Source: Herbaspirillum sp. AP02
GTDB taxonomy: Bacteria > Pseudomonadota > Gammaproteobacteria > Burkholderiales > Burkholderiaceae_D
Direction of reading: 5' to 3'
Length of the DNA stretch: 64,000 nucleotides
Assembly: GCF_015767275.1 (NCBI RefSeq)
Contig: NZ_JADWMY010000015.1
Span: forward strand, 39,880-103,879
In this document: one piece after another, positions 17,590 to 26,656 of the stretch
Layout of the letters: the number at the start of each line of letters is the position of its first letter
How positions within the stretch are numbered: position 1 is the stretch's first letter
The notes under the pieces: model-generated
Database searches by the model: none
What the model saw: the letters and a program-made list of their open reading frames with translations, nothing else
Told to the model about the DNA's origin: nothing
Program-made: the position numbers and the translations under genes

Positions 17590-18623
17590 GTATCGTGAGC
17601 CCTACCTCCACCTCCGCCGCCTCCGCCGCCAGCCCGGGAAAGCCGACCATGAAGCCTGCCCTGCACCTGCCCAATGACCGCTGGACGCCGCTGGAAATCG
17701 TGTTCTGGCTCTTGCCGGTAGCTGCCTATTTCGTCTTCCCTGATTATCTGGTGCTGATCAGCCAGATCATGATCGTGGGCCTGTTCGCGGTCTCGCTGGA
17801 CCTCATCCTCGGCTACGCCGGCATCGTCTCACTGGGCCACGCCGCCTTCTTCGGGCTGGGCGCCTACACGGCCGGCCTGCTGGCCGTGCACGGCTGGGGC
17901 GAGCCGATCACGGGCCTGCTGCTGGCTGCCGTGGTGGCCGCCATCGCCGGCTTCCTGGTGAGCTTCCTGGTGGTGCGCGGGGCCGACCTGACCCGCCTGA
18001 TGGTGACGCTGGGCATTGGCCTGATGCTGTTCGAGGCGGCCAACAAGGCGGCCTTCATCACCGGCGGTGTCGATGGATTGTCGGGCATGGTGATGAGCAA
18101 GATCTTCGGTGTCTTCGAGTTCGACCTCAACGGACGCGTGGCCTATGTGTACAGCTTCTCGGTGCTGCTGGTCCTGTTCGTGGTACTGCGGCGGCTGGTC
18201 AATTCACCGTTCGGTCTGGGCCTCAGAGGCATCCGCGAAGGGGGGCGCCGCATGCCGGCCATCGGGGCCGACGTCAGCCGCCGGCTGGTGGTGATCTTCA
18301 CCGTCGCCGCTGCGGTGGCCGGCGTGGCCGGTGCGCTGCTGGCGCAGACCACGCAGTTCGTGGGCCTGGATGTGCTGGGTTTTCCGCGCTCGGCCGAACT
18401 GCTGATCATCCTGGTGCTGGGCGGTACCGGTCGCCTGTATGGTGGCCTGGTCGGTGCGCTGGTCTACATGCTGGCGCAGGATTATCTGTCCGGGCTCAAT
18501 CCGGCCTACTGGCAATTCTGGATCGGCCTGCTGCTGATCGTGATCGTGCTGTTCGCCCGTGGTGGCTTGCTGGGCGGCCTGGCCGTGCTGCGTGACAAAT
18601 TCTTCAAGGGAGGCCGCGCATGA
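17586..18623 (+). CDS. livM: LivM-type ABC permease
   Basis: 345 residues with a Ser/Ala-rich cytoplasmic N-terminus and about eight membrane segments. The conserved LGYAGIVSLGHAAFFGLGAY identifies LivM. Its start overlaps the livH stop by 4 bases, and its stop overlaps the livG start by 4 bases. An internal Met22 (MKPALHLPND) is an alternative start. Unlike the left-edge transporter, here LivM and LivG are separate proteins. Confidence 0.9.
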   Translation: MSIVSPTSTSAASAASPGKPTMKPALHLPNDRWTPLEIVFWLLPVAAYFVFPDYLVLISQIMIVGLFAVSLDLILGYAGIVSLGHAAFFGLGAYTAGLLAVHGWGEPITGLLLAAVVAAIAGFLVSFLVVRGADLTRLMVTLGIGLMLFEAANKAAFITGGVDGLSGMVMSKIFGVFEFDLNGRVAYVYSFSVLLVLFVVLRRLVNSPFGLGLRGIREGGRRMPAIGADVSRRLVVIFTVAAAVAGVAGALLAQTTQFVGLDVLGFPRSAELLIILVLGGTGRLYGGLVGALVYMLAQDYLSGLNPAYWQFWIGLLLIVIVLFARGGLLGGLAVLRDKFFKGGRA

Positions 18624-19393
18624 GCTCGCATCCATCCACCGGCGACACGACCCTGCGTACCGAGGGCCTGACCAAGCGCTGGGGCAGTTTCGTTGCCAAC
18701 AGCGATGTCTCGCTCAGTTTCGCTCCCGGGGCGCGCCATGCGCTGATCGGCCCCAACGGTGCCGGCAAGACCACCTTCATCAACCTGCTCACCGGCGGCT
18801 TTGCCCCCAGCAGCGGCAAGGTCTGGTTCGGTGGCGAAGACATCACGGCCCTGCCGCAGCACGAACGCGTCAAGCGCGGCATGACGCGCACCTTCCAGAT
18901 CAATACCCTGTTCGCCGGCCTGACCGTGCTGGAGTCGGTGGTACTGGCGATCCAGGAACGGCGCGGCATGCAATACAAGTGGTACCAGACCGTGGCCAGT
19001 CAGACCGAAGTGGTGGACGAAGCCATGGCCCTGCTGACGTCCCTGAAACTGGAACAGGATGCCAACACCCTGACCCGCAGCCTGGCCTACGGCAGGCAGC
19101 GCCTGGTCGAAATCGCGCTGGCCCTGGCCACCCGGCCCAAGGTATTGCTGCTGGATGAACCGGCAGCCGGCATTCCTTCTGCCGAGAGTCGCGAACTCTT
19201 CGAGGTCATCGCCCAATTGCCACGTGAGGTCACCATCGTCTTCATCGAGCATGACATGGGACTGGTGTTCCGCTTCGCCGAGCGCATCACCGTGCTGGTG
19301 GGCGGCAAGGTGCTGGTGGAGGGAACGCCGGCCGAGATCGCCGCCGACCAGCGGGTCAGGGAAGTCTATCTGGGGGAGGCCGAACATGCGTGA
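18620..19393 (+). CDS. livG: LivG-type ABC transporter ATPase
   Basis: 257 residues. Walker [11 protein letters not shown] near residue 49, and a LivG-style degenerate signature SLAYGRQRLVEIALAL in place of canonical LSGGQ. Walker B VLLLDEPAAGIPSAES and H-loop VFIEHDM follow. Dimerises with LivF to energise transport. The overlap with livM and livF implies coupled translation. Confidence 0.92.
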   Translation: MSSHPSTGDTTLRTEGLTKRWGSFVANSDVSLSFAPGARHALIGPNGAGKTTFINLLTGGFAPSSGKVWFGGEDITALPQHERVKRGMTRTFQINTLFAGLTVLESVVLAIQERRGMQYKWYQTVASQTEVVDEAMALLTSLKLEQDANTLTRSLAYGRQRLVEIALALATRPKVLLLDEPAAGIPSAESRELFEVIAQLPREVTIVFIEHDMGLVFRFAERITVLVGGKVLVEGTPAEIAADQRVREVYLGEAEHA

Positions 19394-20087
19394 ACTGCTG
19401 ACGCTGGAGAAAGTGACGGCCGGGTATGGCGAATCCATCGTGCTGGAAGACGTGTCCTTCGCGATGAACGAAGGCGAGAGCCTGGCCCTGCTGGGGCGCA
19501 ACGGGGTGGGCAAGACCAGCCTGCTGATCACCCTGATGGGCCTGACCCGCATGCATGGCGGCAGCATCCGCTGGCGCGGTGGCGACATCGTGCGCGTGCC
19601 GACACACAAGCGCGCCCATGCGGGCCTGGGGTGGGTGCCGCAGGAACGTTTCATGTTCCCCTCGCTGTCGGTGGAAGAACATCTCACCGTGGTCGAACGC
19701 GGTGGCCAGTGGGACCTGAAAAAGATCTACCAGATCTTCCCGCGCCTGCATGAACGCCGCAACAACATGGGCAACCAGCTCTCCGGTGGCGAGCAGCAGA
19801 TGCTGGCCATCGCCCGCGCTCTCATGGTCAGCCCCAGCATCCTGTTGCTGGATGAACCGATGGAAGGCCTGGCCCCGATCATCGTGCAGGAACTGCTCAA
19901 GGTGATCCGTCGCCTGGTCAGCGAGGAGGGCATGTCGGTGATCGTGGTGGAACAGCATGCCCGCATGGCGCTCTCGCTCACGCAGCGTGCCATCGTGCTG
20001 GATCGTGGGCGTATCGTGCATGCCTCCGACAGCCAGAGCCTGCTCGACGACGGCGAGAAGCTGGACCGCCTGGTCGCAGTGGCCTGA
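19386..20087 (+). CDS. livF: LivF-type ABC transporter ATPase
   Basis: 233 residues from MRELLTLEKVTAGYGESIVL, the standard LivF opening. Walker A GRNGVGKTSL, signature LSGGEQQMLAIARAL, Walker B ILLLDEPMEGLAP, and H-loop VVEQHAR are all present. The start overlaps the livG stop by 8 bases. An in-frame upstream start at 19155 lies deep in livG and is rejected. The gene ends 16 bases from the convergent HD-GYP gene. Confidence 0.92.
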   Translation: MRELLTLEKVTAGYGESIVLEDVSFAMNEGESLALLGRNGVGKTSLLITLMGLTRMHGGSIRWRGGDIVRVPTHKRAHAGLGWVPQERFMFPSLSVEEHLTVVERGGQWDLKKIYQIFPRLHERRNNMGNQLSGGEQQMLAIARALMVSPSILLLDEPMEGLAPIIVQELLKVIRRLVSEEGMSVIVVEQHARMALSLTQRAIVLDRGRIVHASDSQSLLDDGEKLDRLVAVA

Positions 20088-20103
20088 ACTGAGTCCCCGG
20101 ATA

Positions 20104-21300
20104 TCAGCTGGCAGGGTTCGCATCCTGGCCGCGTTGCACGATGCCGTCCGTTCGCGGCCAGGCCATCAGGTCGAGCACGCCGTTGCTGCCGATGTCGTGT
20201 TCTTCCCGCGCATGCAAGACCTTCACGACCGGGCGTGTCAGGTCGGCAGGATTCTGGCGGATCACCCGCCCCGCCAGTCCCGACTCCAGTCGTACCAGCG
20301 AACCTACGGGATAGATGCCCAGGGTCTTGACGAAAGCCAGCAATAAGCGGCGATCGAAATGCCCTTCCCAGCTGGCCATCTGGTACAGCGCATCGGCCGG
20401 GTCCCAACCCTGTTTGTAGGGACGCTCCGAGGTCAGCGCGTCATAGACATCGCAGATCGCCGTCATCCGGGTGTACTGGGTGATTGCGTCGGCTGGCAAG
20501 GCATCGGGATACCCCCGCCCGTCCAGCCTTTCATGGTGATGCAGGCAGACCTCGCAGGCATAGGCGGGCATGTCCGGGTTCTGGATCAGGTATTGGTACC
20601 CCAGTTCCGGATGCCGCTTGATCAAGGCGAATTCCTCGTCGCTGAGCTTGCCGGGCTTGTTGAGGATGTTATCGTCGATAAAAGCCTTGCCCACGTCATG
20701 CAGATAACCGCACAGCCCTGCCTCGCGACAGGCTGACTCGCTCAATCCCAGCGTCCTGCCCAGGGCCACCATCAGCGCGCACACCGCCACCGAGTGCAGG
20801 TAGGTGTACTCATCGTTGAGTTTGAGGCGCAGTACGCTGAGCAGGCCGGTCGGATCGCGCAGCACCGAGCAGGCGATCTCTTCTACCAGGTCCACGCATT
20901 GCGGTAGTGCCACCACCCTGCCCATGCGGGCTGCGGTGAACATGCTACGGGTGACCTCCCGCGCATGCTCGCGCAGGGCGATGGCCTGTTCCAGGGCCGG
21001 GTCGTCGGCCGTCCCGGTAACGGTGGTATCGACAGCCAGGGCGGCGTCATCATCACCGTCGCTCCGGGCGGCCTCTGACGGCACCGACATCCGATCATCT
21101 TCGGCAACCGCCATCACATCCCGACCACGCGAAATATCGATCCAGCAATAGGCGATGCCACTGGTGCGGGCCTGTTCCAGGTCGTTCTCGTGCTTGAGCA
21201 GGAAGCGGGTCTTCCAGAACGGATGATTGAGCCAGCCGGCGTCAAAGCCGCAAAAGTACATCCCGAGGACCAGCTCCGCGACATTGATCTTCTTGAGCAT
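20104..21300 (-). CDS. HD-GYP domain protein, probable cyclic-di-GMP phosphodiesterase
   Basis: 398 residues. The N-terminus MLKKINVAELVLGMYFCGFD fits the DUF3391 domain often fused to HD-GYP proteins. A low-complexity Asp/Ala linker (residues 65-105) follows. The HD-GYP domain spans roughly 125-320, with His201-Asp202 in YLHDVGKAFIDD and the HHERLDGRGYP motif near 255-265, both intact, so hydrolysis of c-di-GMP is expected. No membrane segment or receiver domain is seen. Convergent with livF and divergent from the LysR gene. Function in this catabolic region is unclear. Confidence 0.88.
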   Translation of the reverse strand: MLKKINVAELVLGMYFCGFDAGWLNHPFWKTRFLLKHENDLEQARTSGIAYCWIDISRGRDVMAVAEDDRMSVPSEAARSDGDDDAALAVDTTVTGTADDPALEQAIALREHAREVTRSMFTAARMGRVVALPQCVDLVEEIACSVLRDPTGLLSVLRLKLNDEYTYLHSVAVCALMVALGRTLGLSESACREAGLCGYLHDVGKAFIDDNILNKPGKLSDEEFALIKRHPELGYQYLIQNPDMPAYACEVCLHHHERLDGRGYPDALPADAITQYTRMTAICDVYDALTSERPYKQGWDPADALYQMASWEGHFDRRLLLAFVKTLGIYPVGSLVRLESGLAGRVIRQNPADLTRPVVKVLHAREEHDIGSNGVLDLMAWPRTDGIVQRGQDANPAS

Positions 21301-21381
21301 GTTGTGGACGGGGTATGTCCGTGCGGAAACTATCGTCGCGTAATCATACCGTTCTGACTTTATTTGAGAATCCGTTAATTA

Positions 21382-21398
21382 CGAATAACGTTTATTCG
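21382..21398. promoter_or_regulatory. Palindrome in the divergent HD-GYP / LysR region
   Basis: CGAATAA-CGT-TTATTCG is a palindrome with 7-bp arms, 72 bases upstream of the LysR start. It contains ATAACGTTTATT, found exactly again upstream of the ech-fcs operon (9353-9364). A probable LysR-type autoregulatory site (inference). Confidence 0.5.
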
Positions 21399-21469
21399 AC
21401 ATTGGAATTGGTAACTATTTTCAGGCGCTGTATGTTCGGCATCTTTCATGTGGGAAATGGGAGGGGAGA

Positions 21470-22375
21470 ATGGCCAATTTCGATCTGAATCTATTGCCGA
21501 TCGCCTTGGCAATCTTCGAGGAGCGTAGCGTCAGCGCGGCTGCGAGGAAGCTCGATATGAGTCAGCCTGCCGTGAGCATGGCGCTCAACAAACTGCGCAG
21601 CGCACTGGGCGATCCGCTATTCGTGAAGACCGGGCGCGGCATGCAGCCGACACCGCGCGCCTGCACCCTGATCGATCCCACCCGCGAAATCCTGCAGCGG
21701 GTCCATGCCGAAGTGCTGGCTAGCGAACAATTCACGCCGGCCACGACCACCAAGCGCTTCGTGCTGGCGCTGTCGGATATCGGTGAGCTGATGTTGTTGC
21801 CGAGGTTGCTGCAGCGGGTTCGCGACGAGGCTCCGCATGCCTCCGTGGAGACGGTGACGATGTCGCCCGAGGCGCTGGTCGTGGCGCTGGAAAGCGGTGA
21901 GGTGGACCTGGCCATTGGTTATTTTCCCGACTTGAAAAACCGTAACTTCTTCCAGCAACGGCTGTTCTCGCACGACTTCGTCTGCCTGCTGCGCGCCGAA
22001 CATCCGCTGCTGGCGCAGGAGATCAGTCTGGATCAGTTCCTTGCCATGGGGCATATCGTCATCAATGCCGAAGGCCGTGACGAACCCATGTGCGAGCGTT
22101 TCCTGCTACGTCGCAAGATCAGGCGTCGGGTAGTCCTGTCGACTTCCCATTTCATGTCCATCCCGCTGTTGATTGCCACCTCCGACCTGATTGCCACTGT
22201 CCCGCGTGCCTTCGGCGAGTTTGTGGCACGCTTTGCCAACATCCGGCTGGTGGAGCCCGGTTTCGAGATGCCATCCCTGGACCTCAAGCAGCACTGGCAT
22301 CGCAAGTACCACAAGGATGGCGGCAACGCCTGGCTGCGCAGCCTGACGACGGCGCTGTTTCCGACGGGCATGTAG
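21470..22375 (+). CDS. LysR-family transcriptional regulator
   Basis: 301 residues. N-terminal winged HTH (FDLNLLPIALAIFEERSVSAAA ... QPAVSMALNKLRSALGDPLF, residues 3-60) and a C-terminal substrate-binding domain. The opening NFDLNLL resembles the NodD/NahR/DntR branch of LysR regulators, which often sense aromatic compounds. A start-adjacent GGGAGGGGAGA gives a good ribosome site. Shares a 12-bp sequence between its own promoter region and that of the hydroxycinnamate operon, which makes it a candidate regulator of that operon. Target otherwise unknown. Confidence 0.85.
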   Translation: MANFDLNLLPIALAIFEERSVSAAARKLDMSQPAVSMALNKLRSALGDPLFVKTGRGMQPTPRACTLIDPTREILQRVHAEVLASEQFTPATTTKRFVLALSDIGELMLLPRLLQRVRDEAPHASVETVTMSPEALVVALESGEVDLAIGYFPDLKNRNFFQQRLFSHDFVCLLRAEHPLLAQEISLDQFLAMGHIVINAEGRDEPMCERFLLRRKIRRRVVLSTSHFMSIPLLIATSDLIATVPRAFGEFVARFANIRLVEPGFEMPSLDLKQHWHRKYHKDGGNAWLRSLTTALFPTGM

Positions 22376-22391
22376 CGAGTAGGGAGCGAGC

Positions 22392-22901
22392 TTAGTCCTC
22401 GTCGCAGCTCTCGTGACGCAACTTGGCCAGCGGGGCGCGGCTGTGGGGATTGTTCTCGTGCACCAGCTTGTCCAGCAGCAGCATGAACTGCGCCTTTTCC
22501 GCGTCATCCAGCGGCGCCAGGATACGCTTGCGCAGCCGCTGCAGCCCGGGAATCAGTTCCTGCAGCAGGGCCTCGCCCGCCGGCGTGATGCGCAGGGCGC
22601 GCTGGCGGCGGTTGTGTGGAATCACTTCGCGCACCAGCAGACCTTTTTCTTCCAGCCGCGCACAGACGGTGGCACCGGTGGACGTGTCGATGGCCACCAG
22701 CCCGGACAGCGTCACCTGATCGATGCCGGGATGGTTGGAGAGCATGCGCAGGATGGCGTATTGCACCGGCGTGACCACGCCGCCGATCTCGTCATGGAAG
22801 ATCGAGACCGAAATCTGCTGGGCGCGCCGCAACAGGTGACCGGGGTGTTCGTACAGGTCGATCAGCTGGCTTTCTTGGTCGGGGTGCGGTGTGGTGGACA
22901 T
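22392..22901 (-). CDS. MarR-family regulator
   Basis: 169 residues from MSTTPHPDQESQLIDLYEHP. Winged-helix MarR fold: LTPVQYAIL-like segment (VTPVQYAILRML), recognition helix DTSTGATVCARLEEKGLL and wing NRRQRALRITPAGEALL are visible at about 45-115. Divergent from vanA, so it is probably a repressor of vanAB or of hydroxycinnamate genes, released by an aromatic acid or its CoA thioester. An upstream in-frame start at 22994 (MRESGG) would add 31 residues, and neither start has a strong ribosome site. A 16-bp inverted repeat lies in the shared promoter region. Confidence 0.83.
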   Translation of the reverse strand: MSTTPHPDQESQLIDLYEHPGHLLRRAQQISVSIFHDEIGGVVTPVQYAILRMLSNHPGIDQVTLSGLVAIDTSTGATVCARLEEKGLLVREVIPHNRRQRALRITPAGEALLQELIPGLQRLRKRILAPLDDAEKAQFMLLLDKLVHENNPHSRAPLAKLRHESCDED

Positions 22902-23253
22902 GGTGTGGGCAGTCGATGAGCCGTGGCTCGCAGTTCGGATCGGCAGGGCGACGAGGTGAGCGGCAGTGTAGGGCAGGCCCCCGCTTTCCCTCAATCAATT
23001 GATGCAACGCGCAACGAAAAAACTCCGTCAGTGAGTTTACTTGCGCAGCGGATTGGCGGATACTTTTCTCATACATTCAGTGTACTGAATATTAAAACAA
23101 AAAAGCAGGAGACCCCACAGGATCTGGATCAACAGAATCGACAGAATCAACAGACCTGCGGATCAACTAACAAGCAAGAGACCCAAGACTGATCATGGCG
23201 CCGGCCGTCCGTGCTGCGCGCAGATTGAGGAATTCACCCGAGAGGAGACCGTC
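22902..23253. other. Divergent marR-vanA control region
   Basis: 352 bases with no gene. Holds the inverted repeat at 23075-23090 in an AT-rich stretch, likely the vanA promoter. A short run near 23130-23155 repeats CAGAATC/CAACAGA loosely. The vanA leader ends with GAGAGGAGA before the start. Confidence 0.6.
23075..23090. promoter_or_regulatory. Inverted-repeat operator between marR and vanA
   Basis: ATTCAGT-GT-ACTGAAT is a perfect 7-bp inverted repeat in the AT-rich promoter region, 164 bases before vanA. Size and shape suit a MarR dimer. Binding is inferred. Confidence 0.55.
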
Positions 23254-24303
23254 ATGTTCCCCAAGAATGCCTGGTACGTTGCCTGTACCCCCGACGAAAT
23301 TGCCAGCAAGCCGCTGGGCCGCCAGATCTGCGGCGAGAAGATCGTGTTCTATCGTGGCGCCGAAGGCAAGGTCGCGGCGGTTGAGGATTTCTGCCCGCAT
23401 CGTGGTGCACCGCTGTCCCTGGGGTTCGTGCGCGATGGCCAGCTGGTGTGTGGCTATCACGGCCTGGAGATGGGATGCGATGGCAAGCCCATCAGCATGC
23501 CTGGCCAGCGGGTGCGTGGCTTCCCGTGCATCCGCAGCTTTGCGGTGGTGGAGCGCTATGGCTTCATCTGGGTCTGGCCGGGCGAGAAGGAGCAGGCCGA
23601 CCCGGCCCTGATCCATCATCTCGAATGGGCAGATAACCCGGAGTGGGCCTACGGTGGTGGCCTCTATCACATCAACTGCGATTACCGGCTGATGATCGAC
23701 AACCTGATGGACCTCACGCACGAGACCTATGTGCATGCCTCCAGCATCGGTCAGAAGGAAATCGACGAGGCCCCCGTGAACACCCGCGTCGAAGGCGAGC
23801 AGGTGATCACCAGTCGCTACATGGAAAACATCATGGCGCCGCCGTTCTGGCGTATGGCTTTGCGCGGCAATGGCCTGGCCGATGATGTGCCGGTGGATCG
23901 CTGGCAGGTCTGTCGCTTCACCCCGCCCAGCCACGTCATGATCGAAGTCGGCGTGGCCCATGCCGGCCATGGCGGCTACGAGGCGCCGCCGCAGCACAAG
24001 GCTTCCAGCATCGTGGTGGATTTCATCACGCCCGAGACCGAGACCTCGCACTGGTACTTCTGGGGCATGGCACGTCATTTCCGTCCCGATGATCAGGAAC
24101 TGACAGCCACCATTCGTGACGGCCAGGGCAAGATCTTCGGCGAGGACCGCGAGATGCTGGAACTGCAGCAGGCCAACCTGCTGAAATATCCCGAGCGGCG
24201 CCTGCTAGCCTTGAACATCGATGCCGGCGGCGTGCAGTCGCGCAAGATCCTCGACAAGTGGCTGGCCCGCGACGCCGAGGCCGGCAAGGCCACAGCGGCA
24301 TAA
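23254..24303 (+). CDS. vanA: Vanillate O-demethylase oxygenase subunit
   Basis: 349 residues, Rieske non-haem iron oxygenase. Rieske ligands Cys47/His49 (CPHRGAPL) and Cys66/His69 (CGYHG). Mononuclear iron ligands His156 and His161 with bridging Asp153 in NLMDLTHETYVHAS. The N-terminus MFPKNAWYVACTPDEI is characteristic of VanA. It removes the O-methyl group of vanillate to give protocatechuate and formaldehyde, using electrons from VanB 9 bases downstream. Supplies the pca genes in this window. Confidence 0.93.
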   Translation: MFPKNAWYVACTPDEIASKPLGRQICGEKIVFYRGAEGKVAAVEDFCPHRGAPLSLGFVRDGQLVCGYHGLEMGCDGKPISMPGQRVRGFPCIRSFAVVERYGFIWVWPGEKEQADPALIHHLEWADNPEWAYGGGLYHINCDYRLMIDNLMDLTHETYVHASSIGQKEIDEAPVNTRVEGEQVITSRYMENIMAPPFWRMALRGNGLADDVPVDRWQVCRFTPPSHVMIEVGVAHAGHGGYEAPPQHKASSIVVDFITPETETSHWYFWGMARHFRPDDQELTATIRDGQGKIFGEDREMLELQQANLLKYPERRLLALNIDAGGVQSRKILDKWLARDAEAGKATAA

Positions 24304-24312
24304 GGGGGCAGC

Positions 24313-25269
24313 ATGACGACATTGCAGGTCAAGGTCGCCGCACGTCGCGAAGAGGCCGAGGGCATCATCGGCCTGGAGCTGGTGGCCGTCGATGGTGGGC
24401 CGCTGCCGGAGTTTGCAGCCGGGGCGCATATCGATGTGCATCTGCCGGGCGGCTTGCTGCGCCAGTATTCGCTGTGCAATGCGCCGCACGAACGGCACCG
24501 TTACCAGATCGGTGTTCTGCGCGATCCGCAGTCGCGTGGCGGTTCGCTGGCCGTGCATGATGCGCTGAAGGTGGGCGACCTCATCACCATCAGCGCACCG
24601 CGCAACCAGTTCGCATTGCAGCCGGCGCCGCACAGCCTGCTGCTGGCCGGCGGCATCGGGGTCACCCCCATCCTCTGCATGGCCGAGGCTTTGGCCACCG
24701 CTGGGGATTCGTTCGAGCTGCACTACTGTGCGCGCTCTCCGGTGCGCCAGGCATTTCGCGAGCGCATTGCCGCTTCGACGTTCGCCGATCGCGTCGTGCA
24801 TCACTACGACGATGGCGAGGCCGATCAGAAACTTGATCTCGACGCCTTGCTGTCCAGGACCGATCCCGCCACCCGTCTCTATGTCTGCGGCCCCACCGGC
24901 TTCATTGCACACGTGCTGGAGACGGCCCGCAGGCGCGGCTGGCCGGAGTCACAGTTGCACTTCGAGTATTTCGGCGCAGCACCGGTGCAGGCCGATGGCA
25001 ACGCCGCCTTCGACGTGAAGCTGGCCCGCAGCGGCCAGGTCTATGCCATCCCGCCCGGGCGCACGGTGATCCAGGTGCTGGCAGAACATGGCGTCGATGT
25101 GCCGGTGTCGTGCGAGCAGGGCATCTGTGGCACCTGCCTCACTCGCGTACTGGAGGGTGAGCCCGATCATCGCGATCATTACCTGACCGATGAGGAGCGC
25201 GCTGCCAATGATCAGTTCACCCCTTGCTGTTCCCGCGCAAAGAGCGCATTGCTGGTGCTGGATCTTTAA
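24313..25269 (+). CDS. vanB: Vanillate O-demethylase reductase subunit
   Basis: 318 residues. N-terminal FMN/NAD reductase part ([19 protein letters not shown] for flavin, [19 protein letters not shown] for nicotinamide), and a C-terminal plant-type [2Fe-2S] ferredoxin domain with [16 protein letters not shown] and a final Cys near residue 308. This reversed order (ferredoxin last) is typical of the phthalate dioxygenase reductase family that includes VanB. Passes electrons from NADH to VanA. In the same operon as vanA. Confidence 0.93.
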   Translation: MTTLQVKVAARREEAEGIIGLELVAVDGGPLPEFAAGAHIDVHLPGGLLRQYSLCNAPHERHRYQIGVLRDPQSRGGSLAVHDALKVGDLITISAPRNQFALQPAPHSLLLAGGIGVTPILCMAEALATAGDSFELHYCARSPVRQAFRERIAASTFADRVVHHYDDGEADQKLDLDALLSRTDPATRLYVCGPTGFIAHVLETARRRGWPESQLHFEYFGAAPVQADGNAAFDVKLARSGQVYAIPPGRTVIQVLAEHGVDVPVSCEQGICGTCLTRVLEGEPDHRDHYLTDEERAANDQFTPCCSRAKSALLVLDL

Positions 25270-25297
25270 ATAATTACACCTTTGGAGAGGAGACACG

Positions 25298-26482
25298 ATG
25301 AGCGAAATGATCGATGCAAGGCGTCGCCAATTGATGCTGGCCGGCGCAGCACTGAGCGCGACTGGCCTGCCCCTGGTGGCGCGGGCTGCCGACCCGATTA
25401 AGGTTGGCCTGATCGTGCCGATGTCCGGGCCATTCGCCTCGACGGGTCGGCAGATCGAAGCGGCGGTGAAGCTGTACCAGCAGAAGAATGGTGACAGTGT
25501 GGCCGGGCGCAAGGTGGACATCCTGCTCAAGGATGATGGCGGTGTCTCGCCCGACGTCACCAAGCGGCTGGCGCAGGAGCTGGTGGCGCGTGACAAGGTG
25601 CAAGTCCTGATGGGCTTCGGCCTGACGCCGCTGGCGCTGGCGGCTGCGCCCATCGCGACCCAGGCCAAGGTGCCGATGATCGTGACGGCTGCGGCTACCT
25701 CCATCATCGTGCAGCGTTCACCTTATATCGTGCGCACGGGTTTCACGCTGGCGCAGGTGACGTCACCGCTGGCGTCATGGGCGGCGAAGAACGGGATCAA
25801 GAGCGTGGTGACCTTCGTGTCGGATTATGGGCCGGGGCTGGATGCGGAGAAGGTGTTCGTAAAGACCTTCGGTGAGGCAGGTGGCAAGGTGGTGGAGAGT
25901 GTGCGGGTGCCGTTGCGCAATCCTGACTATGCGCCCTTCCTGCAACGGGTGAAGGATGCACGGCCGGAGGCGCTGTTCGTCTTCGTGCCCTCGGGTGAGG
26001 GGGCGGCGGTGCTCAAGCAGTTCACCGAGCGTGGGCTGGGGGCGGCGGGAATACGGCTGATCTGTACCGGGGATGTGCTGGATGATGATCTGATGGCCGG
26101 GATTGGTGCGGCGGCCAAGGATGTGGTGAGCAGTCATCATTATTCGGCGGCGCATGCTTCTGCGGCCAACAAGGAGTATGTGGAGGGGATCGCGCAGGCC
26201 AATAAGGGGATGCGGGCCAACTTCCATTCTGTGGGGGCTTATGACGGTATGCATCTTCTGTATGAGTCGCTGAAGAAGACGGGGGGTGATGCCGATGGTG
26301 AGAAGTTGCTGGCGGCGATGAAGGGGATGAGCTGGGAGAGTGTGCGGGGGCCGGTGAGCATTGATGCGGGGACGCGGGATATTGTGCAGACCGTGTATAT
26401 GCGCAAGGCTGAGGCTAGGGGGAATGAGTTCTACAACGTTGAATTCGATAAGGTGGAGAAGGTGCGGGATCCTGGGGTTTGA
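25298..26482 (+). CDS. Periplasmic binding protein, Liv-type, downstream of vanAB
   Basis: 394 residues. N-terminus MSEMIDARRRQLMLAGAALS resembles a Tat-like signal (Arg-Arg before a hydrophobic stretch) with cleavage near VARA (residue 30). Mature part DPIKVGLIVPMSGPFASTG is Peripla_BP_6. Close paralogue of the protein at 9609. It follows vanB by 28 bases with GGAGAGGAGA before the start, so it is probably co-transcribed and may bind vanillate or a related acid for the livHMGF transporter. The last 400 bases use more GGG, GGA, TAT and CAT codons than the first part. The gene borders the repeat element. Confidence 0.87.
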   Translation: MSEMIDARRRQLMLAGAALSATGLPLVARAADPIKVGLIVPMSGPFASTGRQIEAAVKLYQQKNGDSVAGRKVDILLKDDGGVSPDVTKRLAQELVARDKVQVLMGFGLTPLALAAAPIATQAKVPMIVTAAATSIIVQRSPYIVRTGFTLAQVTSPLASWAAKNGIKSVVTFVSDYGPGLDAEKVFVKTFGEAGGKVVESVRVPLRNPDYAPFLQRVKDARPEALFVFVPSGEGAAVLKQFTERGLGAAGIRLICTGDVLDDDLMAGIGAAAKDVVSSHHYSAAHASAANKEYVEGIAQANKGMRANFHSVGAYDGMHLLYESLKKTGGDADGEKLLAAMKGMSWESVRGPVSIDAGTRDIVQTVYMRKAEARGNEFYNVEFDKVEKVRDPGV

Positions 26483-26656
26483 GTGGTTTGACTCGTTGGT
26501 GGTTAGGTTTGGTTGGGTAGTCTGCACGGAAGTTCTTCCTGCGCCCTGGCTTAATTTTGATCTTTCTCCGGACGGGACGGAGCGCCGGGGGCGGCCCGGC
26601 AGCCGCTCACTTTTCTTGCTTCGCCAAGAAAAGTAAGCAAAAGAAGGCGACCCCTG

